Assembly (NCBI GenBank): GCA_027604505.1
Contig: JADIIX010000046.1
Coordinates: 1 to 64,000 of the forward strand
Length of the DNA stretch: 64,000 nucleotides
Source: Gonapodya sp. JEL0774
Taxonomy: Eukaryota > Monoblepharomycota > Monoblepharidomycetes > Monoblepharidales > Gonapodyaceae
Direction of reading: 5' to 3'
Part shown: positions 50,563 through 60,476 of the stretch, in pieces
Layout of the letters: each line of letters begins with the position of its first letter
Position numbering within the stretch: the stretch's first letter is position 1
The notes under the pieces: model-generated
The model's database searches: none
What the model was told of the DNA's origin: nothing
The model's input: the letters and a program-made list of their open reading frames with translations, nothing else
Program-made: the position numbers and the translations under genes

Positions 50563-52032
50563 TCAAGCTGAAGCTTGGATTTGGTTTGAATTTGAAGTAG
50601 TTCCAGGGGAGGACTCTGCCGGTCCAGAAGAAAGAGGCGCCAAGTACGTGAGCGGAAATACTCCCGAAGACTTTGTAACGGTGTTGAAGCCCTGCACCAA
50701 AGGAATTCGCAACAGCGTGTTCACAGACAAGTTGAAATTTCAACTGCTCACCAGGCCCCATCCGTCTACAAATGCAAGGCTCACAAACACAGAATCTCCT
50801 ACAATGAGTCTCATTTCGTCTGGTGCTGTGGGCTCAAAGTTAGCTACAGCTACCATCTTGGTGCGCACTTTGGTCGGTGCTTCCGAATGGACGGTGGTCA
50901 TTGCACGAGCGTGTCGGTCGCGAAGTGCCCTATTCTGTTCACGGAGGGCTTCAGCTTCCACCCGAAGTGCATTGTTGTCGCTGACGAATTGGCTTCGCAA
51001 TTGTATTTCAGCCAGGAGGGCGGCTTTGTCATTCAATAACTGTTGGTGTTCTGCGCTGGCGCGATCCAGGCGGTCGATGCGGCTACATTTGATGGACCAA
51101 ACAATTATGGATGCACAGAATCTAGTATCAGGGACACATCAACGTTGCAGGCGTTGCAGCTCGTACCTTGCATGGGCGGCTTCCAATTCCAAGCAGCGAG
51201 CTTCCAACTGTCGTCTTCTCTCTTCGAGTTCCACAATGCGAGCCTCAGCCGCGGCGAGTACCTCCATTTCTTCAGCAGTAAAGCGTGGGGCAGATTGTTC
51301 GACATTTTGGACATCCGCTGTATGAGAGGGAGAGACCGTCACCGGTGGCGACGGCAATTGCGGAGGGAGAAGAGCTTTCTTGAAATGCGCATCCAGTAGT
51401 TTGAAAATCTTGCGACCCGGGTAGTTTCTGGCGGCATCAAGCTCTCGGGGGGTGACCTTTGCACCAAATTCTAGAACCAGTTGGACCATTTCCAGCGACG
51501 GCCGCATCTGGTGAAGAAGCCGCACATCATCCGGCTGTTGTAGACCGGTGAGACTAACATGGCTTCCCCGGAAGTTTATGCTGACTTTGCCGCCGGGGCG
51601 TGGAATGCTTGAGATCGATTTCTGAACCATATCAACAGCGTTCCCAGCGCGGGCCACCGCCATCGTCAGTAAGCTCGGAAACGACATAATTTCTCGCCAT
51701 CGTCTTTCCCAGATCGCTGGTGTCCAATTGCGATTGCAGTTCGCGATGGTCCAAGTGACACCGTCATTCACATCGAACCCGTCAGCGCGGGCTTCCAGAA
51801 GCGCCCTGACAACGTCCAAATGTCCGTGCATGATGGCGAGTGTGATACAGCTCTCGCAATCATTGGTGTCTGTTTTCACTTCCGATCCTACTGTGACCCG
51901 TATCGAGACTTTCTTTCTCGTGGTCACCTTGGCTCCGGCCGCGAGTAATCGCCGTACTTCCACCACGTTTCCATTCTCAACGGCATCGATAAGCTGAGCA
52001 TCCAGATCGCTCATCGTTTCGGCAGTATGCAT
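50563..52032 (-). CDS. Ankyrin-coiled coil-SH3 protein, copy 2 (intact)
   Basis: Three exons join in phase: 51167..52032, 50752..51082 and 50563..50691, giving 441 residues (Met 52032; a second Met at 52014 fits the paralogue better). Ankyrin-like helices come first (AQLIDAVENGNVVEVRRLLAAGAKV, ITLAIMHGHLDVVRALLEARA, LEMVQLVLEFGAKV). A coiled coil rich in Glu/Arg/Leu follows (EARIVELEERRRQLEARCLELEAA). The SH3 domain (MVAVANFEPTAPDEMRLIVGD, DGWGL joined to GFNTVTKSSGVFPLTYL) is split by an intron after DGWG-L, the same place as in copy 1. The short C-terminal tail is Ser-rich. Likely a cytoplasmic adaptor; partner unknown. Confidence 0.75.
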
Positions 52033-52375
52033 CTCTGTGAGATGGTTGAGAACTTAGGTTCTGTGGTGGTGAAATTATGTCTACCAGATCAAAAATTCCT
52101 CGCTGAACTGCACACTTCACCAACACCCTATATTTTCAGACTAGAGAATTGTATAAGGAATGGTACAGTGATTTGTTTGTGTGACTGTCACCGACCGCAA
52201 GTGTTCAAAGTACAATGCGGACATCCCCGCCGACGCGGGTCATTTCTACTGAACAACGTCGGGCGATGAAACTTCTGCTTTATTATTGGGTTCACCGACT
52301 ATTGATGCAAACCTGAAATTGGTCGGGGATAAGCGTTTTTGAGCTTCAGGAAACCCGGCTGCTCCGAGCTCTTGT
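52033..52375. other. Short intergenic, no gene seen
   Basis: About 340 bp between the start of ankyrin-SH3 copy 2 and the stop of the GLEBS/FG locus. It should hold the promoter of the former. Nothing specific is seen. Confidence 0.35.
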
Positions 52376-53010
52376 TTACGTGAGAGCGTCTCCAATTTCC
52401 TGCACAGTTTGGCTCTTAAGAAAGCGTGCTTCGATCGGGCGATCAACATGGAAACTCAGATCACAAACAGAGTCTGCTAAGAGATTGGAGCTTTGCTCTC
52501 CCTCCCCAAAGAGCAGCTTGGCAAGATCTCTCGACACAGACGGGGGCACGAGGTTCAAGATCGCCTGTAGCTGGGTTTTGATTTTGATTCGGGACACTGG
52601 GGATTTGGTTCCAACCATCTGCAAAGCAGACAATCCCTGTGTAACATCATCACACACCACAGTTCCGCCGCCTGAAACTTCAGCTCCCTCACGAACAGTT
52701 GCTGGCGAAAACGTAGCTTTCCACGTTTTAGGATCGATCTCAACGAACATGTCTATCCCCTTGACCTTGCCCCGTTCGATTACAGCATCTTCTTTCCTCC
52801 TGCTGGGACGAAGCAGATATCTAGATATCTTGCGTCCAAAGTAGGGGTAGTCAAGACCATATTCGAATTTGTACGAGGAAGCACTGAACCGAAATTCAGT
52901 TGGTTTTGCAACTAGAGCGGATTCTCCGGGCGAAGTGGAGTCCGGAGACGTAGAGGTAGAGGCAAGAGTAATTGTTTCAGAGGCCGCGGAAGCGACTACA
53001 GACGAAGTCT
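52376..53010 (-). other. Unrecognised C-terminal domain of the GLEBS/FG locus
   Basis: About 200 residues in one clean frame, entered by a GTGAGT intron whose acceptor is TCTGTAG near 53,009. It contains FRFSASSYKFEYGLDYPYFGRK, a basic patch (RPSRRKEDAVIERGKVKG), VEIDPKTWKATFSP, IKIKTQLQAILNLVPPSVSRDLAKLLFGEGE and CDLSFHVDRPIEARFLKS, and ends EIGDALT. The alternating hydrophobic pattern suggests a beta-rich fold with one helix pair. It is unlike the NUP98 autoproteolytic domain. Confidence 0.5.
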
Positions 53011-55665
53011 AAAGGTCATGAGAGTGGTTTACGTTGCCCCTTGACAGTTACGCTGCAAAGTACACAAGTACTCACCACCCTCTTCTCTGACTGGTCTGCT
53101 AGCAACCTCATTTTGGTTCCTTCCATTGTCCTTGCCACTCTCCTGAGTAACGTGTTTCTCCTGAGTAGCTACTTCTTCCTCTGAGGGAGGGACAATCACA
53201 GAAGCAGTGGAACTGTCTCCAAGAGGGTGCGACGAAGGCTCCACTTCAGCTGCAGCAAGTGATGATGTAGAAGCTTGTGTAGTAGAAGAAGCACTGGTAC
53301 TGCCTTGCGCGAGGTTGGGTGACACAGACGCAGAAGTCGGACCCGTGACACTAATCGAGTGGTTGGGAGGACTGGAGACGGGGGCTCCGAAAGAGAAGGG
53401 AGAGCTAGAGAGGGCAGTCCCGGTGGGCAAGGCGGTGTTGCTGGTGGCAGGAGCACCAAAGCTGAAGGGAGAGGAAGACGGTGTGGTATATGTGGGAACA
53501 TTGGGAATCGCGGTGAGCGGGGCGGCCACGGTAGTGACGAGGGAAGGAGCGACATTGAAGATGGAAGGGGCAGGTTTGCTGGCAGCAGATGCATCAAAGC
53601 TGAATGGAGAGGAAGACGGCGCAGTAGATGCGGGATCGGATGCTGCAACGCAAATAGCGGAATCGTGCTGGTATAGTTGTCCATCAATGGAACGTGCACG
53701 GCCTGTTAAAACTACGTGCCTACGAATGCAAATCCTTTGACGGGACCGTCGTGCAGCGGCTGGGCCCCACCCGCTCCCTCGCCTGTCTGCAGCGACGAGG
53801 TCAGATTCGTCGCAGAGTGTACGGGCTGTCCAAATAGACTCTTGTCCGTCGAAGCGGGTTTGAGCAAAACCAAATGCACTGGTTCCTGGCTGGTTGCTCG
53901 CAAGAGCACCGAACAGAGATCCGGTGGCGTGGGCTCCAAAGATTGGTGAGGATTAAGTCGCAGGACCGCCAAAGGGAGTTTGAGCGGCATTGCCGGTTCC
54001 GAAATCGCCAAATCCGAAGAGACCTCCAGCAGGGACCGTTCCAGAAGAGCTGTTGGCAGGAAGGGCAGAAGTGGGGGCACCAAAGAGGGAGGGACCAGCA
54101 ACATGATCGGTAGGACGATCAACGTTGGTGTGAGAGGTGGTAGGGGCACTCGGCGCGGTTGTGGCTACCCGAGAGCGTAGAAACGCCATCAATTGGTGTG
54201 ATGAGACGTAGCAACATTCATAGAACCCGGCATACCTCCGAATCCTGCAATTTCATGTTTCACGGGTTGTGAGTGGCCACACAAATATCTGCCGTTCGTC
54301 GCAGCTGGCTGGCCAGAGAGGCTCGTGATCGGCGCACTGGGTTGTCCAAAGCAGCTCCCACCTGGCTTACTCGCTTCGCCAAATTCGTTCCCACGGACCG
54401 TACTACATTGGCCAGACAAGCTCCCACCCACCGGCCTGGGTAGGCTAAACAAACTGCCGGCGGATACAGCAGGTTGACCAAACAGACTCCCGACGGGTGC
54501 CGCTGTTTGGCTGAAGAAACCACCGGGGGGTGCGGGTTGACCGAATAGACTCCCGGCAGGTGCTGCAGGTTGGCCGAACAGGCTCGTGTTCGCAGTCGGT
54601 TGGCCAAACGAGCACGGAGCGTGTGTCGGCTGCGATGTCGCCACGGTCAAATTGAAGCCGAATTCTCCTCCGCCAAAGCGAAAGGCTCCACTTGATCCAG
54701 GTTTAGGGTCGGAACCAAACGTGAATCCTCCCGCTGTCGGTGGACGTGCACCAAACAGACCGTTGCGATGGCACTGGGTTTCGGTTTCTTTCCCAGCATA
54801 TAGTCCCTCAGACGGAGTTCCTGAGCGAAATGTTGGGGAGCAGGTTGATGAGTTGAGTCACGCGAACACCTTCATTGTATTTTTTTCTCTACTTACCTCC
54901 AACGAGTATATCCTGTAAACATCCATGGCGGTAATCGTTTGGAACTTTCCGGGTGCAACTGACGACAAACTGTCCTTATCGACTGTGGCCTGGAACGAAG
55001 GGTCGCCGGTCCCATTGTTGAACTTGTCTGAAGTTGGTCCAACAGAGGCGGAAACAGTATGGAAGGCGAATGCGGGAGGATCTTTGGCCCGGTTGTCACT
55101 AGACTGTGAAATAGCACCCATTGGGTGCATATCATTGCGCAGGAGAGACAGAAGTGGCTTGAAGATCGCGGGGGTGTGCAGAAACTGGAAGAGTGTGTGG
55201 AACGATTGAGCAGGGTGTCCAGTCCGATACGTTAAGTGCTTCCGCCCAATTGAAGAATGAGGCTCCTTTTCTATCAGGACTGGTCTTCTTGCCCAATTCG
55301 TAGTCTTTGCGGCGGAGTTCCTGTGATGACGAAAACACAGTATTGGAGGAGAGGAGTAAGTTGTGGGAGAGTACATAATGTGAGAGGGAACGACAAAGTG
55401 ACCGACCAACCTCTGGAGAATACTGCAGGTACTCGGCCATTGCAACAATTGACATCATTTGTCCAACGGGTTCTCGCTTGGTCGTGTGAGAACAGCCGAC
55501 GCCATCCTTATCCGCGACCGGAGGCGATGCAAGCTGGGCCGTCGATGGAATATCATAGATATCAATGGGAGTGGGCGCATACTGGGGGTAACCAGTTCCG
55601 TTGTTGGGGAAGAAGGAAGGCAAAGGGTTGTTTTTGGTAGAGAGGAAAGCACGATTTGAGAACAT
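52376..55665 (-). CDS. GLEBS/FG nucleoporin-like locus with two GLEBS motifs and novel C-terminus; broken frames
   Basis: Exons 55411..55665, 55231..55320, 54897..55184 and the exon starting at 54820 join in phase. They give two GLEBS motifs in tandem: IVAMAEYLQYSPE plus ELRRKDYELGKK, and QTITAMDVYRIYSLE plus ELRLRDYMLGKK. FG-type repeats follow (SLFGQPAAP, SSPFSFGAP and others) down to about 53,100, then an unrecognised domain (53.0-52.4 kb). A 71-nt intron at 54165..54235 is well supported. Frame breaks remain near 54,790 (an A-run), at 53953 (an in-frame TAA) and near 53,857 (a GGG run). No autoproteolytic domain and no NUP96 part are seen. The first GLEBS unit could be a separate short gene ending at 55132, because its frame reaches a stop there if the 46-nt intron 55185..55230 is not used. 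Decaying paralogue or assembly errors. Confidence 0.6.
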
Positions 55666-56382
55666 CGTGGGAATCGACGGATCTGCAAGGAAAGCAGGAA
55701 GAGAGAGCAAAAAATTACAAGAAGTTACAACGTACCAGTGGCGCCAGGATGCACAAGCAGTGTGTCCAGACAGCGGCTCGTGGAGAACCTGCAAGCAGCG
55801 AAGAAGCGCAACTCACGAAATGCGTCGGACACGTTCATCAGGCGGCAAGAGCGGCGCAATCGAGTTCAGAGTTGGTTTTCCGCGTAGGCTTTGGTGATGT
55901 TCAAGGAATGAACGAATAAAGAAAGTCCCGGTAAAAATTCGCAGAGCAGGGACCCCACCTGCCTGCCTGATCAGTGGAGGGGAGGAGACCAACTGAATGC
56001 TGAATCATCAAGCTCAAGGTGCCGCCATTCCCAGGCAAATTCCCCTTCTGTTATAATTTCTGACTTTCACAGTGGAATTGGGGATTGATAAAATCGTGAA
56101 ATCAAATTGAATTTTGAAACAGCATCAAGTGAGTTCATCTCGGTTGCGCGCTGATGGAGCAAATTCGCAGAGCATCGGAGAGCATCCTGCGACGAGTGAT
56201 GCCTTCGCGAAGTACGCCGCCCGGGAAACGACGCACGAAGATTGACGACTTATTTTGAGTTGAAATTACCTACGATGCATCATATTGACTTCCCCTCCTG
56301 ATCACACGTGATAGCTCGAACTGGTCAATCTACGAGCACACTCGTTCTTGAACCCAACCTCACTCCACTACCCGCCACCAAA
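55666..56382. promoter_or_regulatory. Head-to-head promoter between the two GLEBS/FG loci
   Basis: About 715 bp between two divergent starts. It holds a CACGTG core at 56305..56310. Short ORFs on both strands are not supported. A shared bidirectional promoter is possible. Confidence 0.45.
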
Positions 56383-58590
56383 ATGCCAGCTTTCCCTTTT
56401 TCTGACTCAGGTTGTTCCGGCACGAAGTCCCCAAAGTTTCGGCCCACCCCAGATGTAGATCCCCTGCTTATGTTTGGTAGCGGCCACCAGCACCAAGGCA
56501 TGTTCCAGACCATCACCGCCATGGAGGAATACAAAAACTGGTCCTTGGAAGTGAGTCTCTTTGTGAGCACCTGTCCTGACAGGATTGAGAGATAGTAGAT
56601 GACAATTCAAGACACAAAGACGTTCGCAATGGACGTGCCAATTAAGGCAGGCCATGGCTTATCCGAGCACTTGAGCGTCCACGATGGTGATGGTGAACGG
56701 TGGCTGCTTTTACAGTTCTTTGTCACAACTCAGCTCTTGAGAACACATTCACTTACCCGCACTCCCACACTCCGCTTGCCCCGCCGCTCCACTCCCTCAT
56801 CGAACACCTCCCAACCACACTCAGGAACTCCGTCTCAAGGACTACATTCTTGACAATAAAACCTCCAAGGCCTCGGCTTGTTCGTTCAATGTCTTTTGTG
56901 TTTGACTTTGCCCTCGAAAATCACTCTTTCCTCCCTTGTTTCGCCATCAAATCTCACCTTGCACCCACCCACTCAGCCTCTCTTTCCGCCCTCCCTGCAT
57001 CCCCATTTTGCTTTGGGAAATCCTGCAGGACCACTTCAGCTCCTCCCGTCGACCTTACCCCAAGCGACTTCTTTGCCGCCTTTCCTACACGATTCGGTAT
57101 GCATGTTTGGGTCCTCACGTTCCACGTTCCAACGCGCGCCGTGGTATTGCAGCTCAAACTCACCGCCTGCTTATTCACTCACTTCTCTGCTCTCCAGTGA
57201 CCGAGACTGCCGTTCCGATACTGCCCCCGTCCCCTTTCAGCTTCGGCTTTCCATCTCGACCCGGACATCAAGTGTTGATCACAGGTGAACACGCACTGCC
57301 AAAGCCGCCCGTAGCAACCGTGGCGCCGTCGGTCGGCAACGGTGGATTCGGATTCCGAGGTTCGTGGTTTCATCCTTTCATCCTTACGCAACGAACAGCG
57401 TGGTTTGAATGTGGAAACCGCGCCCAAATGTAAACGATCGTCTCTGTTGTCTCCAGCTCCTTTAGACCCCGTTTCGGGCGTTTCCTCCCTTCCTCCTTCT
57501 CCGTTCAGCTTTGGCCCTCGAGGCATACCGAACCCTCCTACTCCGGTTCTCAACTCAGCCTCTGCTGGTGCTCCTGCTGCCAAAGCTGCCATTTTCTCGC
57601 TCTTTGGCGCGGCTGTTGGCGATGCTCGATCTGCCCAAACCACCGCTCCCTCGGCCTTTGCTGCTGCCAGTGGCACTGGGTCCGGTATCAACAACAGTGC
57701 CAGCTCGCTCTTTGGCGCCACCACTGCAACTGCTCCCCTTGATATCATCTCCACACCTTCGCTCTTTGGCGGGACCTCCGCGGCTCCTCCCATCCCCAAC
57801 ACATCGACCCAGTCTCTCTTTGGTGGGTCCACTCCTGACCGACCTTTTGGAGCCACAACTACCGGAGGAGGTCTCTTCGGAGGGGCACCCCCACCATCCA
57901 AGACTCCCATAGGGTTGGAATTTGGCATGCTGGGAGTGCCGGTACTAGCGGCGACAACACAAGGACAGACAGCAGTTTCTGGATCCGGAGCGGTTGGTGG
58001 TGCAACTCGAGGAAGTGATGATCCTCAATGTGCGCAATAAAATTTCCGTTTTCACTTTTAATCGTGCGATCTGGAACCCTTGCTTCCTCTTCACAACTCG
58101 CAGCAGCGAATGATACTGGGGAATCCAGCTTTGGAGGAGCAACGAACTCCGCCGTCGGTGGCTTCAGTTTAGGAGCGAACTCCACGACACCCTCTACTTC
58201 CATCAGGTTTGGTCACACTCCCACCCCCACGACAAGCATTTTGAGTTTGGTACCAGCCACCGGCACGCGCTGCACCGCCACGTTTCGGCTTCGGCTCCGG
58301 TGCACCTCCGAGGATAGCTGGTTCGAACTTTAGTGCACCTATTCCAGCACAGGTACCACTAACACAGGGCGGAGGAGCCGGAGCATTTAATTTCGGGTCT
58401 CTTGGCAGCACGGCCTCCAAGGCAGGTATTCACCCAGCGACCACGGATGGTTTCAGTGGCAATCCATCGCATAGCGGGGGATTGTTTGGAGCAGCGACAG
58501 TCAGACCTGGAGGGTCCATGTCTGGGGTTACCCAAGCGTTCAGGCCTCCACCACCTGGTCGAACATTATTTGGTGGATTGGGTGCCTGAA
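56383..58590 (+). CDS. GLEBS/FG nucleoporin-like locus, plus-strand copy; one frame break
   Basis: Exons 56383..56550, 56825..56879, 56977..57096, 57198..57359 and 57457..58029 join in phase, followed by one starting at 58104. The first exon carries QTITAMEEYKNWSLE and the second ELRLKDYILDNK, a full GLEBS motif with the intron in the same place and phase as in NUP98. FG-type repeats follow (SPFSFG, SLFGGT, GGLFGG, TLFGGLGA), ending at 58590. There is no autoproteolytic domain, no NUP96 part and no copy of the novel C-terminal domain. Between about 58,245 and 58,285 the FG frame shifts by one base with no intron to explain it, so the last 100 residues are reached only through a shift. Possibly a free Gle2/Rae1-binding FG protein, or a decaying copy. 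Confidence 0.6.
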
Positions 58591-59280
58591 GCACACAAGC
58601 GGCAACGGGGATCACTTTCAGGATGACCTAGTAATGAAGTGCATTAATGTACAAACGTCTCTTAGGATAAAATCATTGTCGTGGCAAGATTCATCAGAAT
58701 CTCGTCGAGACTAGAAGTAATCACTCGTATTCGAAAGACAAGAGCACTTCGATTAGCGTGTAATGGTATGTAATGGCTATGGACAGGTGTTAACGAAGTA
58801 CATACTAACGGCATGTAGCAAGGTCAGGTCGTTCCCAGTGGTCTTTGGCAAGAGTGTACAGCTTAAGCATCAGAGTGGTGTGTCCGAACTGTTGTTTTGA
58901 ACTATGAATGGGACGCCATACAGCATCTTCATGCCGCATCTTTCGCAGCATTCCCACCTGCGAGTTGGAGGTCGACTTTCGGGATTGGCAGGTCCACGAA
59001 GAACCAAGCTGAGAGGCTCCTACTACAATCAACAGGTAACAGCTACCTATTCTGCGCTCGCGTTTGCATGTGGAGTGGAGAAGGGACGATTGCCAGATTT
59101 CCAGACATCAAGTGGGGAAACAGAACAAGAATGGAGAGTCACATGTATCTTATTCACCCTAAAGACCTAGTAAATGACTAACAGTACATTCAGAGGCGAG
59201 CCTTTAGCCGTCACCGACGTCCGAAGACGCCAAGAAACGTTGTCCAGGGTGCGCGACGTGGACGCCGCTCGCCAGGCACC

Positions 59281-59344
59281 CCGTCCTGCGTATCCTCAGT
59301 CCTGCGTTTCCCCAGTCCCGCGTTTCCACAGTCCCGCACATAGT
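59281..59344. repeat. 16-bp tandem repeat, four units
   Basis: Four head-to-tail units close to CAGTCCCGCGTTTCCA with one to a few changes each; the first and last are the most diverged. It lies just left of the 152-bp repeat. Confidence 0.65.
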
Positions 59345-59390
59345 CGTCCAGTCCTGGAAGCCACGCTGCTCGGCCCATGCCGATGCACAG

Positions 59391-59690
59391 AGTGATGGCC
59401 ACTTGGAGGCCCCGACAAGTGATGACACCACAGCTGGGCTAAGCACAAGACCGCCGGGTGTGATGCCTGCCACCACTCTGTCCTCTCCGGCGAGGATGGC
59501 TCCCTTGCCAATCGTTGTTGAGGGTGTCGCGGTTGACGCCAGAGTGATGGCCACTTGGAGGCCGTCGACAAGTGATGACACCACAGCTCGTCTAAGCACA
59601 GAAGCCGACGGCCGTGATGCCTGCCACCACTCTGTCCTCTCCGACGAGGATGGCCCCCTGGCCCGCATGGTTGTCGGGAGTGTCGGAAGA
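59391..59690. repeat. 152-bp tandem duplication, about two copies
   Basis: The sequence starting AGTGATGGCCACTTGGAGGC at 59391 recurs at 59543. Roughly the first 110 bp are about 90% alike (shared blocks include GACAAGTGATGACACCACAG and TGCCTGCCACCACTCTGTCC), then the copies diverge. No coding role is supported. Confidence 0.75.
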
Positions 59691-60073
59691 GGAAACGAGG
59701 CACAACCTCTCAGCCCAGGCAGGTTCTCTCATTGGAACTCTCGTAGCCAACTTACAGGCTCGTCGCTGCAGTGAGGAAGCAGAAGTACAATGCAATAAAC
59801 TTCAGCAAGCAGGTTGCTAATTTTCACGATCTCAGAGAAGCCTATGCAGGTTAGCGAGAATAGGGTACACCGTGCTGCCGAATTGGGCTTCTCAACCATC
59901 CGAAGCCACGTTGATGTCATGCAGAATTCTCGATCCGAGGCCGCGTTTTCGTAATCATAACAACAATCTGGCATAATGGTCCCTGTCACTGCACTCGACA
60001 AAAGGGGTGGAAGACTTCAGTACATATATGCAACAATTCCTATCCATTGATCCATTTGTGATTTGACTCCCCG

Positions 60074-60440
60074 CTTAGAGGCTTGCTTGAGCACCGTTGT
60101 CTTTCCCCAGAATTCGAAGTGCCTCCCGACGTAGCTGCTCCGGTGCTCTTCTTTTGGGATCGCGAGCTCGAAGTCGGGTGTTTACAAAGCGTTCCCATCC
60201 TTTGGGCTTTTGTGGAAGCTCCCAGTGTCCAATCTGGCAAAAGTGTTATTGTAAGGTTCCGTATATGTGGGCGATTGGTGGTATACAATAGATGGGAGAA
60301 AAGTCTGAGAGACTCCTTCCATTGCAATTGGAAGTGCAACACAATTCATACCTTCTTCGTGCACTCGAAGTCTGAGAGTTCAGTGCTTTCCACCACCTCA
60401 CGCAACTCAATCGGAAGACCCTGAGTGGAACGGAGTGGAC
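60074..60440 (-). CDS. Small hypothetical, two exons
   Basis: A possible exon ends IELREVVESTELSDFECTKK at a GTATGA donor near 60,340. After an intron the next exon reads PKGWERFVNTRLRARDPKRRAPEQLRREALRILGKDNGAQASL, with a stop near 60,074. The second part is strongly basic and helical. The start codon is not fixed. It lies just downstream of the monooxygenase on the same strand and may be an extra 3' exon set of that region or a separate small gene. Not recognised. Confidence 0.3.
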
Positions 60441-60476
60441 AGTAAGATCTTGCTATTCAGCCGTCGCTGGAGAACT

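Larger units (their letters stand above)
58591..60073. other. Repeat-containing region without a clear gene
   Basis: About 1.5 kb holding a 16-bp and a 152-bp tandem repeat (listed separately). Open frames across the repeats exist on both strands simply because the repeat lacks stops. Near 58,810..58,950 (-) a frame with GMLRKMRHEDAVWRP looks mildly coding. No gene is called. Confidence 0.35.

Noticed and set aside
52376-53010. Reading the novel domain as a NUP98 autoproteolytic domain
   Set aside because: No HFS-type cleavage site and no match to the conserved strands seen in the real NUP98 copy at 46.4-46.9 kb.
54165-54235. Apparent stop and frame shift in the GLEBS/FG locus after SHHTN
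   Set aside because: A GTATGC donor and GGGTAG acceptor make a 71-nt intron that joins the FG frames in phase, so this is not counted as a break.
59204-59668. 154-residue ORF across the tandem repeat
   Set aside because: Open frames exist on both strands because the repeat lacks stops; there is no independent coding sign.
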